Assembly (NCBI RefSeq): GCF_035083965.1 | Contig: NC_089722.1 | Span: 34,395,958 to 34,459,957 of the forward strand | Source: Branchiostoma lanceolatum | Taxonomy: Eukaryota; Chordata; Leptocardii; Amphioxiformes; Branchiostomatidae | DNA: 64,000 nt | Direction: 5' to 3' | Shown here: positions 11,159-23,685 of the stretch, piece by piece | Numbering within the stretch: position 1 is the stretch's first letter | Layout: each line of letters begins with the position of its first letter | Translations under genes and position numbers: made by a program | Notes under the pieces: model-generated | Told to the model about the DNA's origin: nothing | The model's database searches: none | The model's input: only the letters and a program-made list of their open reading frames with translations

Positions 11159-13479
11159 GAATAAGACTAGCCCCTGATGCGTCGCGAAAAAATAGAGCGG
11201 TGACAGTGTGGTTCTTGTAACACTGTTGGTGAAAGGATTTGTTTAGAAAAGTCCTGTATTGGAAAAAGCCAGCGGTTGCGATGTAGATTACACACAGGAA
11301 AATGCATTTACATGTAGACACAGTATATAGCTATCAGAAATGACTTGGAAAATGTGAATGTGATGATAGCTAACGATGGCTTACCAGGGCCGAAACATAT
11401 ATACCTATTTGGACGGGGCCTTGGACGCCGCGCAAATTGTCAAAGTACGACTTTACTTTAGTAAAGGTGCACGAAATGTCATAGGCCTGCTGGGGCCATT
11501 AGAAACTTTTGAAAAGGTATTGGGCAAAATACCAGAAAAATGAAGAAGGGGTAGTAAAAGAAAAATAGGAAATGAACTGCATTTCCATCTCTTAAAGAAG
11601 ACCGAGAAATATGCTTTTTTTTAAATAAGTTTTTACCACGAAACAGTTGTACCGAGTTGCCAGTCGTTTAATAATTGTCAGAATCGTTAAAGGAAATTAA
11701 AGGTTATGAAAACTGCTGTAACAAGTAGAGAGCCATCATTCACACGCATGCGTAAACTCTCCCAAACGTGACGGCTGCCCCTCGATCGACTGTTTTCTCT
11801 GTATTTTCCCGCCACTCTTGAGAGTAATGTACCTGCATGTTCTAGTCAATGACTATGAACAGTACTAGCGACTATTGTTGTTGTTTGCTTAAGTCTTATT
11901 ACCTTAGGGCACGCTGACTTCATTTGATGGATGATATCCAAGCGCGGATCGCTTTTCGTCAGTTTCCAGAAAAAAAATTGCGACCTTTCTGTACATTGTA
12001 TGAAAGCTGCAAAATAAGCAAACATATTCTCATAATTGCAAAACAATGTCATGGATACCAATGTCATGCAATCCCTCTTTTCCTGTACTTGTTTTGTCGT
12101 AAACTTACTCCTGGTACAAAATGTATTTCCAGCCCTGGGCAAAGTCTTCCAAAGTCTTCCAAGGAAACATGAAAGAACAAAAATGAAGAATTTATTGTTT
12201 GGCATGTTCTGTAAGTTCAGTCATTTAATATTTATGAAACCTTTCTGACTGCTTAGATTTCATAATAAAGGCCCATTTTGTTTCTTCGCACACTCTTATC
12301 AAGTTTGCAGTGGCCAGAGAAGTCATCCATAAAGAGAAATCAGTATGGCCTTAAGAGAATTTGCATACCATGTATCTTTGAAAATATCACATGCAGAGCG
12401 AGTTTTCCTACATAGTTTTGTACTATCTGTAAATGTGTGTTCACAGGAATAGCGTATAGGGTTCATGTCGACAATAAACTGCAAAAGCATGGTAACTGTG
12501 CCATGGCTCTGTCTTTTATCTATTACATAAAGAACCGTCGCCAATCTTAGCTGCTGGACATTAATTCTTTATTAATAACTCATATTATGAGCTAACGGAA
12601 TGCGAAGAATGTGGCATTAATTTCGGGGTGATCAGATTTTGAACTTGAACCGTTCTTTACCTTGAATGACAAGTTCAAAAGCTATAATGTGAACGTGAAA
12701 CATGACTCCAACTCCAACTGAAATATCATGACTGACCAACCTACGTCCAATCTGACCGAAAGGGATGCAGCAAGAAAACACAATGTTGCTGATATATCAC
12801 AAAGGAATGTACATACAGATTCTAGTCAATGACTATGAGCAGTAATAGCGACTATTGCTGTTGTTTGCTTAACGGTGCACACCCCAGTTCTTCCGCGACC
12901 GGGGTCCGAGGTAGTGCACGACAAAAAAGTGACGTAAGGGTTTCGATGGGGCAGGGTTTGAGTTAACATTTCTCAAAATGTGCTTTTAACTGATATCAGA
13001 TACTAACATGGCTGAAAAGCGTATGAATTGGTGTGTTTTTGATGAAAATTACGTTTCGGTCCGAGCCGTATTTCCGGATATCCATCCGCGTTGATAGTGA
13101 AATGTCCTTTGGCCCGAGATTGACCTTTGTTGCGTTCTGTGGGTGACGTTTACATGCCTCACGCCGTGGATGATTAAAGAAATTCAAGTACTAGAATTTT
13201 CTTCATAATTGGCTGGAGTATACAGTAGGTTTTCGTCTTTCTCGCAAGATTTCTAACATCATTTTTGACCTGAAAGTTAGTCTTGTAGCGAAAGGGATAG
13301 GCTTTCACACCATACACAGATGATCTACTTCGGAATAATTCCCTGGAAGAGACAGTACCTAGACTTGAGGGTGCACAGCCTCCAATTGAAACCCCAAATA
13401 CACTGGGGTGTGCTCCCTTAATGGCTAGGCTATGTAGTGCTTCTGGTCTTCTACCGTAATGAGGCGGTTCCATGCATAA
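11159..13479. other. Intergenic region left of the satellite array, with a duplicated ~66-bp segment
   Basis: No gene recognised. A segment containing tctagtcaatgactatga and gcgactattg-tgttgtttgc occurs at 11828-11893 and again, about 90% identical, at 12808-12873. It marks either a dispersed repeat or a local duplication 981 bp apart. The last 300 bp before the array (13180-13479) are unique and contain only short open stretches. Confidence 0.5.
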
Positions 13480-13500
13480 GAAGGATTCGGCTATGCCCTG

Positions 13501-13508
13501 TGACGTCA
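13501..13508. promoter_or_regulatory. Full CRE/ATF motif (tgacgtca), first of about 40 copies
   Basis: A complete palindromic CRE octamer occurs near the start of each 366-bp monomer; the position given is the first copy. A second gacgtcaat half-site lies 60 bp downstream in the loop of hairpin A. Binding by CREB/ATF is known for the motif; occupancy here is only inferred. Confidence 0.5.
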
Positions 13509-13548
13509 CTCACCACGTCGATGGGTCCCGAGTGTGCTTAAAAAGCGC

Positions 13549-13581
13549 TTTTGGCGATCGGAAAGACGTCAATCGCCAAAA
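13549..13581. repeat. Satellite hairpin A (10-bp stem, 13-nt loop), representative copy
   Basis: ttttggcgat (13549-13558) pairs with atcgccaaaa (13572-13581). The stem is kept in almost all monomers. In monomers with cgatggg the change falls in the loop; in a few right-hand monomers one base inside an arm is changed (tttttgcgat, or caccaaaac). Confidence 0.9.
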
Positions 13582-13641
13582 CTTTTTCGGTGAGCCAGGG
13601 ACATTGGGCAAGCCGAGTCCATCCAGCACACTTTGCGGCCA

Positions 13642-13653
13642 ACTTTCACTTTC
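13642..13653 (-). promoter_or_regulatory. IRF/ISRE-type motif (minus-strand gaaagtgaaagt), repeated in each monomer
   Basis: actttcactttc on the plus strand reads gaaagtgaaagt on the minus strand, an exact match to the GAAANNGAAA core recognised by interferon-regulatory factors. It is present in essentially every monomer. The motif is seen directly; any regulatory role is inference. Confidence 0.45.
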
Positions 13654-13674
13654 ACAGGAGAATAGGGGGCAAGA

Positions 13675-13711
13675 ATGTCTGGCGCCATTGGTAATGTATG
13701 GCGCCAGACAT
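13675..13711. repeat. Satellite hairpin B (13-bp stem, 11-nt loop), representative copy
   Basis: atgtctggcgcca (13675-13687) and tggcgccagacat (13699-13711) are perfect inverted repeats. Three monomers (around 21739, 22105 and 25422) have gccagtgg instead of gccattgg at the arm/loop boundary; the stem itself stays intact. Confidence 0.93.
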
Positions 13712-13716
13712 TTTGG

Positions 13717-13735
13717 CCCTTAAGAGCATTAAGGG
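13717..13735. repeat. Satellite hairpin C (7-bp stem, 5-nt loop), representative copy
   Basis: cccttaa (13717-13723) pairs with ttaaggg (13729-13735), six bases after hairpin B, so B and C form back-to-back stems in every monomer. Confidence 0.9.
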
Positions 13736-13763
13736 CACTAAGAGGACCGAGCCTTTGCGCTCA

Positions 13764-13778
13764 GCGGACAAGGTCCGC
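13764..13778. repeat. Satellite hairpin D (6-bp stem, 3-nt loop), representative copy
   Basis: gcggac, loop aag, gtccgc. Several right-hand monomers have gtcagc instead of gtccgc (for example near 25143, 28460, 29924 and 31022), which breaks the stem. The LINE insertion point lies just 3' of this hairpin. Confidence 0.88.
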
Positions 13779-16700
13779 ACAGGCCATTGGATCGACGGCC
13801 TTAGCTCGGCCCTCTCACCCCTTCTAGCTAGCTGGCGGGCGGAGGGAAGGATTCGGCTATGCCCCGTGACGTCACTCACCACGTCGATGGGTCCCGAGTG
13901 TGCTTAAAAAGCGCTTTTGGCGATCGGAAAGACGTCAATCGCCAAAACTTTTTCGGTGAGCCAGGGACATTGGGCAAGCCGAGTCCATCCAGCACACTTT
14001 GCGGCCAACTTTCACTTTCACAGGAGAATAGGGGGCAAGAATGTCTGGCGCCATTGGTAATGTATGGCGCCAGACATTTTGGCCCTTAAGAGCATTAAGG
14101 GCACTAAGAGGACCGAGCCTTTGCGCTCAGCGGACAAGGTCCGCACAGGCCATTGGATCGACGGCCTTAGCTCGGCCCTCTCACCCCTTCTAGCTAGCTG
14201 GCGGGCGGAGGGAAGGATTCGGCTATGCCCCGTGACGTCACTCACCACGTCGATGGGTCCCGAGTGTGCTTAAAAAGCGCTTTTGGCGATCGGAAAGACG
14301 TCAATCGCCAAAACTTTTTCGGTGAGCCAGGGACATTGGGCAAGCCGAGTCCATCCAGCACACTTTGCGGCCAACTTTCACTTTCACAGGAGAATAGGGG
14401 GCAAGAATGTCTGGCGCCATTGGTAATGTATGGCGCCAGACATTTTGGCCCTTAAGAGCATTAAGGGCACTAAGAGGACCGAGCCTTTGCGCTCAGCGGA
14501 CAAGGTCCGCACAGGCCATTGGATCGACGGCCTTAGCTCGGCCCTCTCACCCCTTCTAGCTAGCTGGCGGGCGGAGGGAAGGATTCGGCTATGCCCCGTG
14601 ACGTCACTCACCACGTCGATGGGTCCCGAGTGTGCTTAAAAAGCGCTTTTGGCGATCGGAAAGACGTCAATCGCCAAAACTTTTTCGGTGAGCCAGGGAC
14701 ATTGGGCAAGCCGAGTCCATCCAGCACACTTTGCGGCCAACTTTCACTTTCACAGGAGAATAGGGGGCAAGAATGTCTGGCGCCATTGGTAATGTATGGC
14801 GCCAGACATTTTGGCCCTTAAGAGCATTAAGGGCACTAAGAGGACCGAGCCTTTGCGCTCAGCGGACAAGGTCCGCACAGGCCATTGGATCGACGGCCTT
14901 AGCTCGGCCCTCTCACCCCTTCTAGCTAGCTGGCGGGCGGAGGGAAGGATTCGGCTATGCCCCGTGACGTCACTCACCACGTCGATGGGTCCCGAGTGTG
15001 CTTAAAAAGCGCTTTTGGCGATCGGAAAGACGTCAATCGCCAAAACTTTTTCGGTGAGCCAGGGACATTGGGCAAGCCGAGTCCATCCAGCACACTTTGC
15101 GGCCAACTTTCACTTTCACAGGAGAATAGGGGGCAAGAATGTCTGGCGCCATTGGTAATGTATGGCGCCAGACATTTTGGCCCTTAAGAGCATTAAGGGC
15201 ACTAAGAGGACCGAGCCTTTGCGCTCAGCGGACAAGGTCCGCACAGGCCATTGGATCGACGGCCTTAGCTCGGCCCTCTCACCCCTTCTAGCTAGCTGGC
15301 GGGCGGAGGGAAGGATTCGGCTATGCCCCGTGACGTCACTCACCACGTCGATGGGTCCCGAGTGTGCTTAAAAAGCGCTTTTGGCGATCGGAAAGACGTC
15401 AATCGCCAAAACTTTTTCGGTGAGCCAGGGACATTGGGCAAGCCGAGTCCATCCAGCACACTTTGCGGCCAACTTTCACTTTCACAGGAGAATAGGGGGC
15501 AAGAATGTCTGGCGCCATTGGTAATGTATGGCGCCAGACATTTTGGCCCTTAAGAGCATTAAGGGCACTAAGAGGACCGAGCCTTTGCGCTCAGCGGACA
15601 AGGTCCGCACAGGCCATTGGATCGACGGCCTTAGCTCGGCCCTCTCACCCCTTCTAGCTAGCTGGCGGGCGGAGGGAAGGATTCGGCTATGCCCCGTGAC
15701 GTCACTCACCACGTCGATGGGTCCCGAGTGTGCTTAAAAAGCGCTTTTGGCGATGGGAAAGACGTCAATCGCCAAAACTTTTTCGGTGAGCCAGGGACAT
15801 TGGGCAAGCCGAGTCCATCCAGCACACTTTGCGGCCAACTTTCACTTTCACAGGAGAATAGGGGGCAAGAATGTCTGGCGCCATTGGTAATGTATGGCGC
15901 CAGACATTTTGGCCCTTAAGAGCATTAAGGGCACTAAGAGGACCGAGCCTTTGCGCTCAGCGGACAAGGTCCGCACAGGCCATTGGATCGACGGCCTTAG
16001 CTCGGCCCTCTCACCCCTTCTAGCTAGCTGGCGGGCGGAGGGAAGGATTCGGCTATGCCCCGTGACGTCACTCACCACGTCGATGGGTCCCGAGTGTGCT
16101 TAAAAAGCGCTTTTGGCGATCGGAAAGACGTCAATCGCCAAAACTTTTTCGGTGAGCCAGGGACATTGGGCAAGCCGAGTCCATCCAGCACACTTTGCGG
16201 CCAACTTTCACTTTCACAGGAGAATAGGGGGCAAGAATGTCTGGCGCCATTGGTAATGTATGGCGCCAGACATTTTGGCCCTTAAGAGCATTAAGGGCAC
16301 TAAGAGGACCGAGCCTTTGCGCTCAGCGGACAAGGTCCGCACAGGCCATTGGATCGACGGCCTTAGCTCGGCCCTCTCACCCCTTCTAGCTAGCTGGCGG
16401 GCGGAGGGAAGGATTCGGCTATGCCCCGTGACGTCACTCACCACGTCGATGGGTCCCGAGTGTGCTTAAAAAGCGCTTTTGGCGATCGGAAAGACGTCAA
16501 TCGCCAAAACTTTTTCGGTGAGCCAGGGACATTGGGCAAGCCGAGTCCATCCAGCACACTTTGCGGCCAACTTTCACTTTCACAGGAGAATAGGGGGCAA
16601 GAATGTCTGGCGCCATTGGTAATGTATGGCGCCAGACATTTTGGCCCTTAAGAGCATTAAGGGCACTAAGAGGACCGAGCCTTTGCGCTCAGCGGACAAG

Positions 16701-19700
16701 GTCCGCACAGGCCATTGGATCGACGGCCTTAGCTCGGCCCTCTCACCCCTTCTAGCTAGCTGGCGGGCGGAGGGAAGGATTCGGCTATGCCCCGTGACGT
16801 CACTCACCACGTCGATGGGTCCCGAGTGTGCTTAAAAAGCGCTTTTGGCGATGGGAAAGACGTCAATCGCCAAAACTTTTTCGGTGAGCCAGGGACATTG
16901 GGCAAGCCGAGTCCATCCAGCACACTTTGCGGCCAACTTTCACTTTCACAGGAGAATAGGGGGCAAGAATGTCTGGCGCCATTGGTAATGTATGGCGCCA
17001 GACATTTTGGCCCTTAAGAGCATTAAGGGCACTAAGAGGACCGAGCCTTTGCGCTCAGCGGACAAGGTCCGCACAGGCCATTGGATCGACGGCCTTAGCT
17101 CGGCCCTCTCACCCCTTCTAGCTAGCTGGCGGGCGGAGGGAAGGATTCGGCTATGCCCCGTGACGTCACTCACCACGTCGATGGGTCCCGAGTGTGCTTA
17201 AAAAGCGCTTTTGGCGATCGGAAAGACGTCAATCGCCAAAACTTTTTCGGTGAGCCAGGGACATTGGGCAAGCCGAGTCCATCCAGCACACTTTGCGGCC
17301 AACTTTCACTTTCACAGGAGAATAGGGGGCAAGAATGTCTGGCGCCATTGGTAATGTATGGCGCCAGACATTTTGGCCCTTAAGAGCATTAAGGGCACTA
17401 AGAGGACCGAGCCTTTGCGCTCAGCGGACAAGGTCCGCACAGGCCATTGGATCGACGGCCTTAGCTCGGCCCTCTCACCCCTTCTAGCTAGCTGGCGGGC
17501 GGAGGGAAGGATTCGGCTATGCCCCGTGACGTCACTCACCACGTCGATGGGTCCCGAGTGTGCTTAAAAAGCGCTTTTGGCGATGGGAAAGACGTCAATC
17601 GCCAAAACTTTTTCGGTGAGCCAGGGACATTGGGCAAGCCGAGTCCATCCAGCACACTTTGCGGCCAACTTTCACTTTCACAGGAGAATAGGGGGCAAGA
17701 ATGTCTGGCGCCATTGGTAATGTATGGCGCCAGACATTTTGGCCCTTAAGAGCATTAAGGGCACTAAGAGGACCGAGCCTTTGCGCTCAGCGGACAAGGT
17801 CCGCACAGGCCATTGGATCGACGGCCTTAGCTCGGCCCTCTCACCCCTTCTAGCTAGCTGGCGGGCGGAGGGAAGGATTCGGCTATGCCCCGTGACGTCA
17901 CTCACCACGTCGATGGGTCCCGAGTGTGCTTAAAAAGCGCTTTTGGCGATCGGAAAGACGTCAATCGCCAAAACTTTTTCGGTGAGCCAGGGACATTGGG
18001 CAAGCCGAGTCCATCCAGCACACTTTGCGGCCAACTTTCACTTTCACAGGAGAATAGGGGGCAAGAATGTCTGGCGCCATTGGTAATGTATGGCGCCAGA
18101 CATTTTGGCCCTTAAGAGCATTAAGGGCACTAAGAGGACCGAGCCTTTGCGCTCAGCGGACAAGGTCCGCACAGGCCATTGGATCGACGGCCTTAGCTCG
18201 GCCCTCTCACCCCTTCTAGCTAGCTGGCGGGCGGAGGGAAGGATTCGGCTATGCCCCGTGACGTCACTCACCACGTCGATGGGTCCCGAGTGTGCTTAAA
18301 AAGCGCTTTTGGCGATCGGAAAGACGTCAATCGCCAAAACTTTTTCGGTGAGCCAGGGACATTGGGCAAGCCGAGTCCATCCAGCACACTTTGCGGCCAA
18401 CTTTCACTTTCACAGGAGAATAGGGGGCAAGAATGTCTGGCGCCATTGGTAATGTATGGCGCCAGACATTTTGGCCCTTAAGAGCATTAAGGGCACTAAG
18501 AGGACCGAGCCTTTGCGCTCAGCGGACAAGGTCCGCACAGGCCATTGGATCGACGGCCTTAGCTCGGCCCTCTCACCCCTTCTAGCTAGCTGGCGGGCGG
18601 AGGGAAGGATTCGGCTATGCCCCGTGACGTCACTCACCACGTCGATGGGTCCCGAGTGTGCTTAAAAAGCGCTTTTGGCGATCGGAAAGACGTCAATCGC
18701 CAAAACTTTTTCGGTGAGCCAGGGACATTGGGCAAGCCGAGTCCATCCAGCACACTTTGCGGCCAACTTTCACTTTCACAGGAGAATAGGGGGCAAGAAT
18801 GTCTGGCGCCATTGGTAATGTATGGCGCCAGACATTTTGGCCCTTAAGAGCATTAAGGGCACTAAGAGGACCGAGCCTTTGCGCTCAGCGGACAAGGTCC
18901 GCACAGGCCATTGGATCGACGGCCTCAGCTCGGCCCTCTCACCCCTTCTAGCTAGCTGGCGGGCGGAGGGAAGGATTCGGCTATGCCCCGTGACGTCACT
19001 CACCACGTCGATGGGTCCCGAGTGTGCTTAAAAAGCGCTTTTGGCGATCGGAAAGACGTCAATCGCCAAAACTTTTTCGGTGAGCCAGGGACATTGGGCA
19101 AGCCGAGTCCATCCAGCACACTTTGCGGCCAACTTTCACTTTCACAGGAGAATAGGGGGCAAGAATGTCTGGCGCCATTGGTAATGTATGGCGCCAGACA
19201 TTTTGGCCCTTAAGAGCATTAAGGGCACTAAGAGGACCGAGCCTTTGCGCTCAGCGGACAAGGTCCGCACAGGCCATTGGATCGACGGCCTTAGCTCGGC
19301 CCTCTCACCCCTTCTAGCTAGCTGGCGGGCGGAGGGAAGGATTCGGCTATGCCCCGTGACGTCACTCACCACGTCGATGGGTCCCGAGTGTGCTTAAAAA
19401 GCGCTTTTGGCGATCGGAAAGACGTCAATCGCCAAAACTTTTTCGGTGAGCCAGGGACATTGGGCAAGCCGAGTCCATCCAGCACACTTTGCGGCCAACT
19501 TTCACTTTCACAGGAGAATAGGGGGCAAGAATGTCTGGCGCCATTGGTAATGTATGGCGCCAGACATTTTGGCCCTTAAGAGCATTAAGGGCACTAAGAG
19601 GACCGAGCCTTTGCGCTCAGCGGACAAGGTCCGCACAGGCCATTGGATCGACGGCCTTAGCTCGGCCCTCTCACCCCTTCTAGCTAGCTGGCGGGCGAAG

Positions 19701-22200
19701 GGAAGGATTCGGCTATGCCCCGTGACGTCACTCACCACGTCGATGGGTCCCGAGTGTGCTTAAAAAGCGCTTTTGGCGATCGGAAAGACGTCAATCGCCA
19801 AAACTTTTTCGGTGAGCCAGGGACATTGGGCAAGCCGAGTCCATCCAGCACACTTTGCGGCCAACTTTCACTTTCACAGGAGAATAGGGGGCAAGAATGT
19901 CTGGCGCCATTGGTAATGTATGGCGCCAGACATTTTGGCCCTTAAGAGCATTAAGGGCACTAAGAGGACCGAGCCTTTGCGCTCAGCGGACAAGGTCCGC
20001 ACAGGCCATTGGATCGACGGCCTCAGCTCGGCCCTCTCACCCCTTCTAGCTAGCTGGCGGGCGGAGGGAAGGATTCGGCTATGCCCCGTGACGTCACTCA
20101 CCACGTCGATGGGTCCCGAGTGTGCTTAAAAAGCGCTTTTGGCGATCGGAAAGACGTCAATCGCCAAAACTTTTTCGGTGAGCCAGGGACATTGGGCAAG
20201 CCGAGTCCATCCAGCACACTTTGCGGCCAACTTTCACTTTCACAGGAGAATAGGGGGCAAGAATGTCTGGCGCCATTGGTAATGTATGGCGCCAGACATT
20301 TTGGCCCTTAAGAGCATTAAGGGCACTAAGAGGACCGAGCCTTTGCGCTCAGCGGACAAGGTCCGCACAGGCCATTGGATCGACGGCCTTAGCTCGGCCC
20401 TCTCACCCCTTCTAGCTAGCTGGCGGGCGGAGGGAAGGATTCGGCTATGCCCCGTGACGTCACTCACCACGTCGATGGGTCCCGAGTGTGCTTAAAAAGC
20501 GCTTTTGGCGATCGGAAAGACGTCAATCGCCAAAACTTTTTCGGTGAGCCAGGGACATTGGGCAAGCCGAGTCCATCCAGCACACTTTGCGGCCAACTTT
20601 CACTTTCACAGGAGAATAGGGGGCAAGAATGTCTGGCGCCATTGGTAATGTATGGCGCCAGACATTTTGGCCCTTAAGAGCATTAAGGGCACTAAGAGGA
20701 CCGAGCCTTTGCGCTCAGCGGACAAGGTCCGCACAGGCCATTGGATCGACGGCCTTAGCTCGGCCCTCTCACCCCTTCTAGCTAGCTGGCGGGCGGAGGG
20801 AAGGATTCGGCTATGCCCCGTGACGTCACTCACCACGTCGATGGGTCCCGAGTGTGCTTAAAAAGCGCTTTTGGCGATGGGAAAGACGTCAATCGCCAAA
20901 ACTTTTTCGGTGAGCCAGGGACATTGGGCAAGCCGAGTCCATCCAGCACACTTTGCGGCCAACTTTCACTTTCACAGGAGAATAGGGGGCAAGAATGTCT
21001 GGCGCCATTGGTAATGTATGGCGCCAGACATTTTGGCCCTTAAGAGCATTAAGGGCACTAAGAGGACCGAGCCTTTGCGCTCAGCGGACAAGGTCCGCAC
21101 AGGCCATTGGATCGACGGCCTTAGCTCGGCCCTCTCACCCCTTCTAGCTAGCTGGCGGGCGGAGGGAAGGATTCGGCTATGCCCCGTGACGTCACTCACC
21201 ACGTCGATGGGTCCCGAGTGTGCTTAAAAAGCGCTTTTGGCGATCGGAAAGACGTCAATCGCCAAAACTTTTTCGGTGAGCCAGGGACATTGGGCAAGCC
21301 GAGTCCATCCAGCACACTTTGCGGCCAACTTTCACTTTCACAGGAGAATAGGGGGCAAGAATGTCTGGCGCCATTGGTAATGTATGGCGCCAGACATTTT
21401 GGCCCTTAAGAGCATTAAGGGCACTAAGAGGACCGAGCCTTTGCGCTCAGCGGACAAGGTCCGCACAGGCCATTGGATCGACGGCCTTAGCTCGGCCCTC
21501 TCACCCCTTCTAGCTAGCTGGCGGGCGGAGGGAAGGATTCGGCTATGCCCCGTGACGTCACTCACCACGTCGATGGGTCCCGAGTGTGCTTAAAAAGCGC
21601 TTTTGGCGATCGGAAAGACGTCAATCGCCAAAACTTTTTCGGTGAGCCAGGGACATTGGGAAAGCCGAGTCCATCCAGCACACTTTGCAGCCAACTTTCA
21701 CTTTCACAGGAGAATAGGGGGCAAGAATGTCTGGCGCCAGTGGTAATGTATGGCGCCAGACATTTTGGCCCTTAAGAGCATTAAGGGCACTAAGAGGACC
21801 GAGCCTTTGCGCTCAGCGGACAAGGTCCGCACAGGCCATTGGATCGACGGCCTTAGCTTGGCCCTCTCACCCCTTCTAGCTAGCTGGCGGGCGGAGGGAA
21901 GGATTCGGCTATGCCCCGTGACGTCACTCACCACGTCGATGGGTCCCGAGTGTGCTTAAAAAGCGCTTTTGGCGATCGGAAAGACGTCAATCGCCAAAAC
22001 TTTTTCGGTGAGCCAGGGACATTGGGCAAGCCGAGTCCATCCAGCACACTTTGCGGCCAACTTTCACTTTCACAGGAGAATAGGGGGCAAGAATGTCTGG
22101 CGCCAGTGGTAATGTATGGCGCCAGACATTTTGGCCCTTAAGAGCATTAAGGGCACTAAGAGGACCGAGCCTTTGCGCTCAGCGGACAAGGTCCGCACAG

Positions 22201-23685
22201 ACCTTGTCTCCTGCCTGCTTTTAGCAAAGTAATGGAGAAAGTTGTTAGTTCTCAAATATCGGACTATTTCCAAGGGAACGCCCTGATGACACCTTACCAG
22301 CACGCCTACAGAAAGCATCACTCCACTGGGACTGCACTCTTGCAACTAGTTGATGACTGGTATTGTAAAATCGACCAGGGGAACATCGTCGGGGTCATCT
22401 TTCTGGATTTCTTCGCTGCTTTTGACTTGGTGGACCACAGCCATTTGTTACAAAAACTGACATGCTACGGGTTCTCAGATACAGCGGTTGGTTGGATGGG
22501 CAGTTACTTGGCAGGGAGAAAACAGTGTGTACACTTCAACGGCACGAATTCAACCTTCAGGGAGATACATTGTGGCGTTCCCCAAGGGAGTTGCCTTGGT
22601 CCTTTGTTGTTTACGATCTTTACCAACGACTTGCCACTTACCGTGACGGAGACCACCCCCGCCATGTACGCAGACGATACATCAGCATATGCGTGTGCGC
22701 CATCAGTTGATACAGTTACGGTTAAGTTACAGACAGATATGAATAACATATGTGAATGGGTGCGTTTGAACAAACTCTTCTTGAATGCAAAAAAGACCAA
22801 GTGTATGTTGATTGGGAGTAAACCAAAAATGTCAAAGAAACCTGAACTCACCTTATCTGCTGACGGGAGCCCAATACAGCAGGTAACAGCTATGAAGCTA
22901 CTTGGGAGTACATTGGATCAATGTCTTACATGGGACCTCCACATAAAAGAAACGACGAAGAAAATGGCTCGATCCTTGGGTGCCATCAGAAGAAGTGCGG
23001 CATATTTGGACCAGTCGTTGTTGAAATTGTTGACGGAAACACTCACCTTGACACACTTGGACTACTGCACAGCGGTTAGGACTTCTACCACACAAAAAAA
23101 CATCAATGCTCTACAAGTAATGCAGAATAAGGCGGCAAAACTTATTCTGGGATCTTACCGAATATCAGTCAGGGAAATGAACTGTGCGTTATCATGGCAG
23201 ACTGTGACCGAGAGACTTTTCACCAACAACATGTGCAGTTTCCATTAGATACTCTTCTTCAAACAACCATCCACTCTCCACAGTAAACTACACCTCGTAT
23301 CCGACCAACATACTTACAGCACAAGATCTTCAAAAAGGAACGATTTCAAACTGCCAAAACCTAAAACAACATCTGCAACAAAGTCTTTTCTCTACCGGTG
23401 CTCAAAATCATACAACGCTCTTCCATATCATATCAGAACATCTGTACCATCCACATTCAAAATACACATCAAAGACAGAGTAAAAATGGACACAAACATT
23501 ATGATCTGGTAGCAATTTAAAATTTGAAATTGATGTAAATATGTACATATCATGTAATGTTATGTTATGTGTATGTGTTCCAATGTAATCTGTATGTTCA
23601 ACATGATGTGACTCCAGGAAGAGTAGTGTAGTACACTCGTGTACTCACTAATGGAGTCCTTTTACCAATAAACAATAAACAATAA
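22201..23685 (+). mobile_element. 5'-truncated CR1/Jockey-like LINE inserted in the satellite, copy 1
   Basis: 1,485 bp of non-satellite sequence splits a monomer between ccgcacag and accattgg. It begins in the middle of reverse-transcriptase coding sequence (a position just before the SKVMEKVV fingers motif) and ends in three aataaac repeats, the short 3' tail typical of CR1-type LINEs. The 5' end therefore looks like ordinary target-primed truncation. The last satellite bases and the truncated 5' end share cagacc, so the exact junction is ambiguous; no clear target duplication is seen. Copy 2 lies 3,317 bp downstream. Confidence 0.93.
22232..23512 (+). pseudogene. Reverse transcriptase (LINE ORF2 C-terminal part), copy 1, with internal stop
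   Basis: The frame shows RT motifs in order: QHAYRKHHSTGTALL near residue 24, FLDFFAAFDLVDH near 57, GVPQGSCLGPLLF near 116 and the catalytic YADDTSAY near 146, then the thumb segment KLLGSTLDQCLTWD. A TAG at 23246-23248 ends the first 338 codons, but the same frame then runs open to a second TAG at 23510-23512 through a typical LINE C terminus (LPYHIRTSVPSTFK). One nonsense mutation thus separates two parts of the original frame. No endonuclease domain is present because of the 5' truncation, so the copy cannot be autonomous. Confidence 0.92.
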
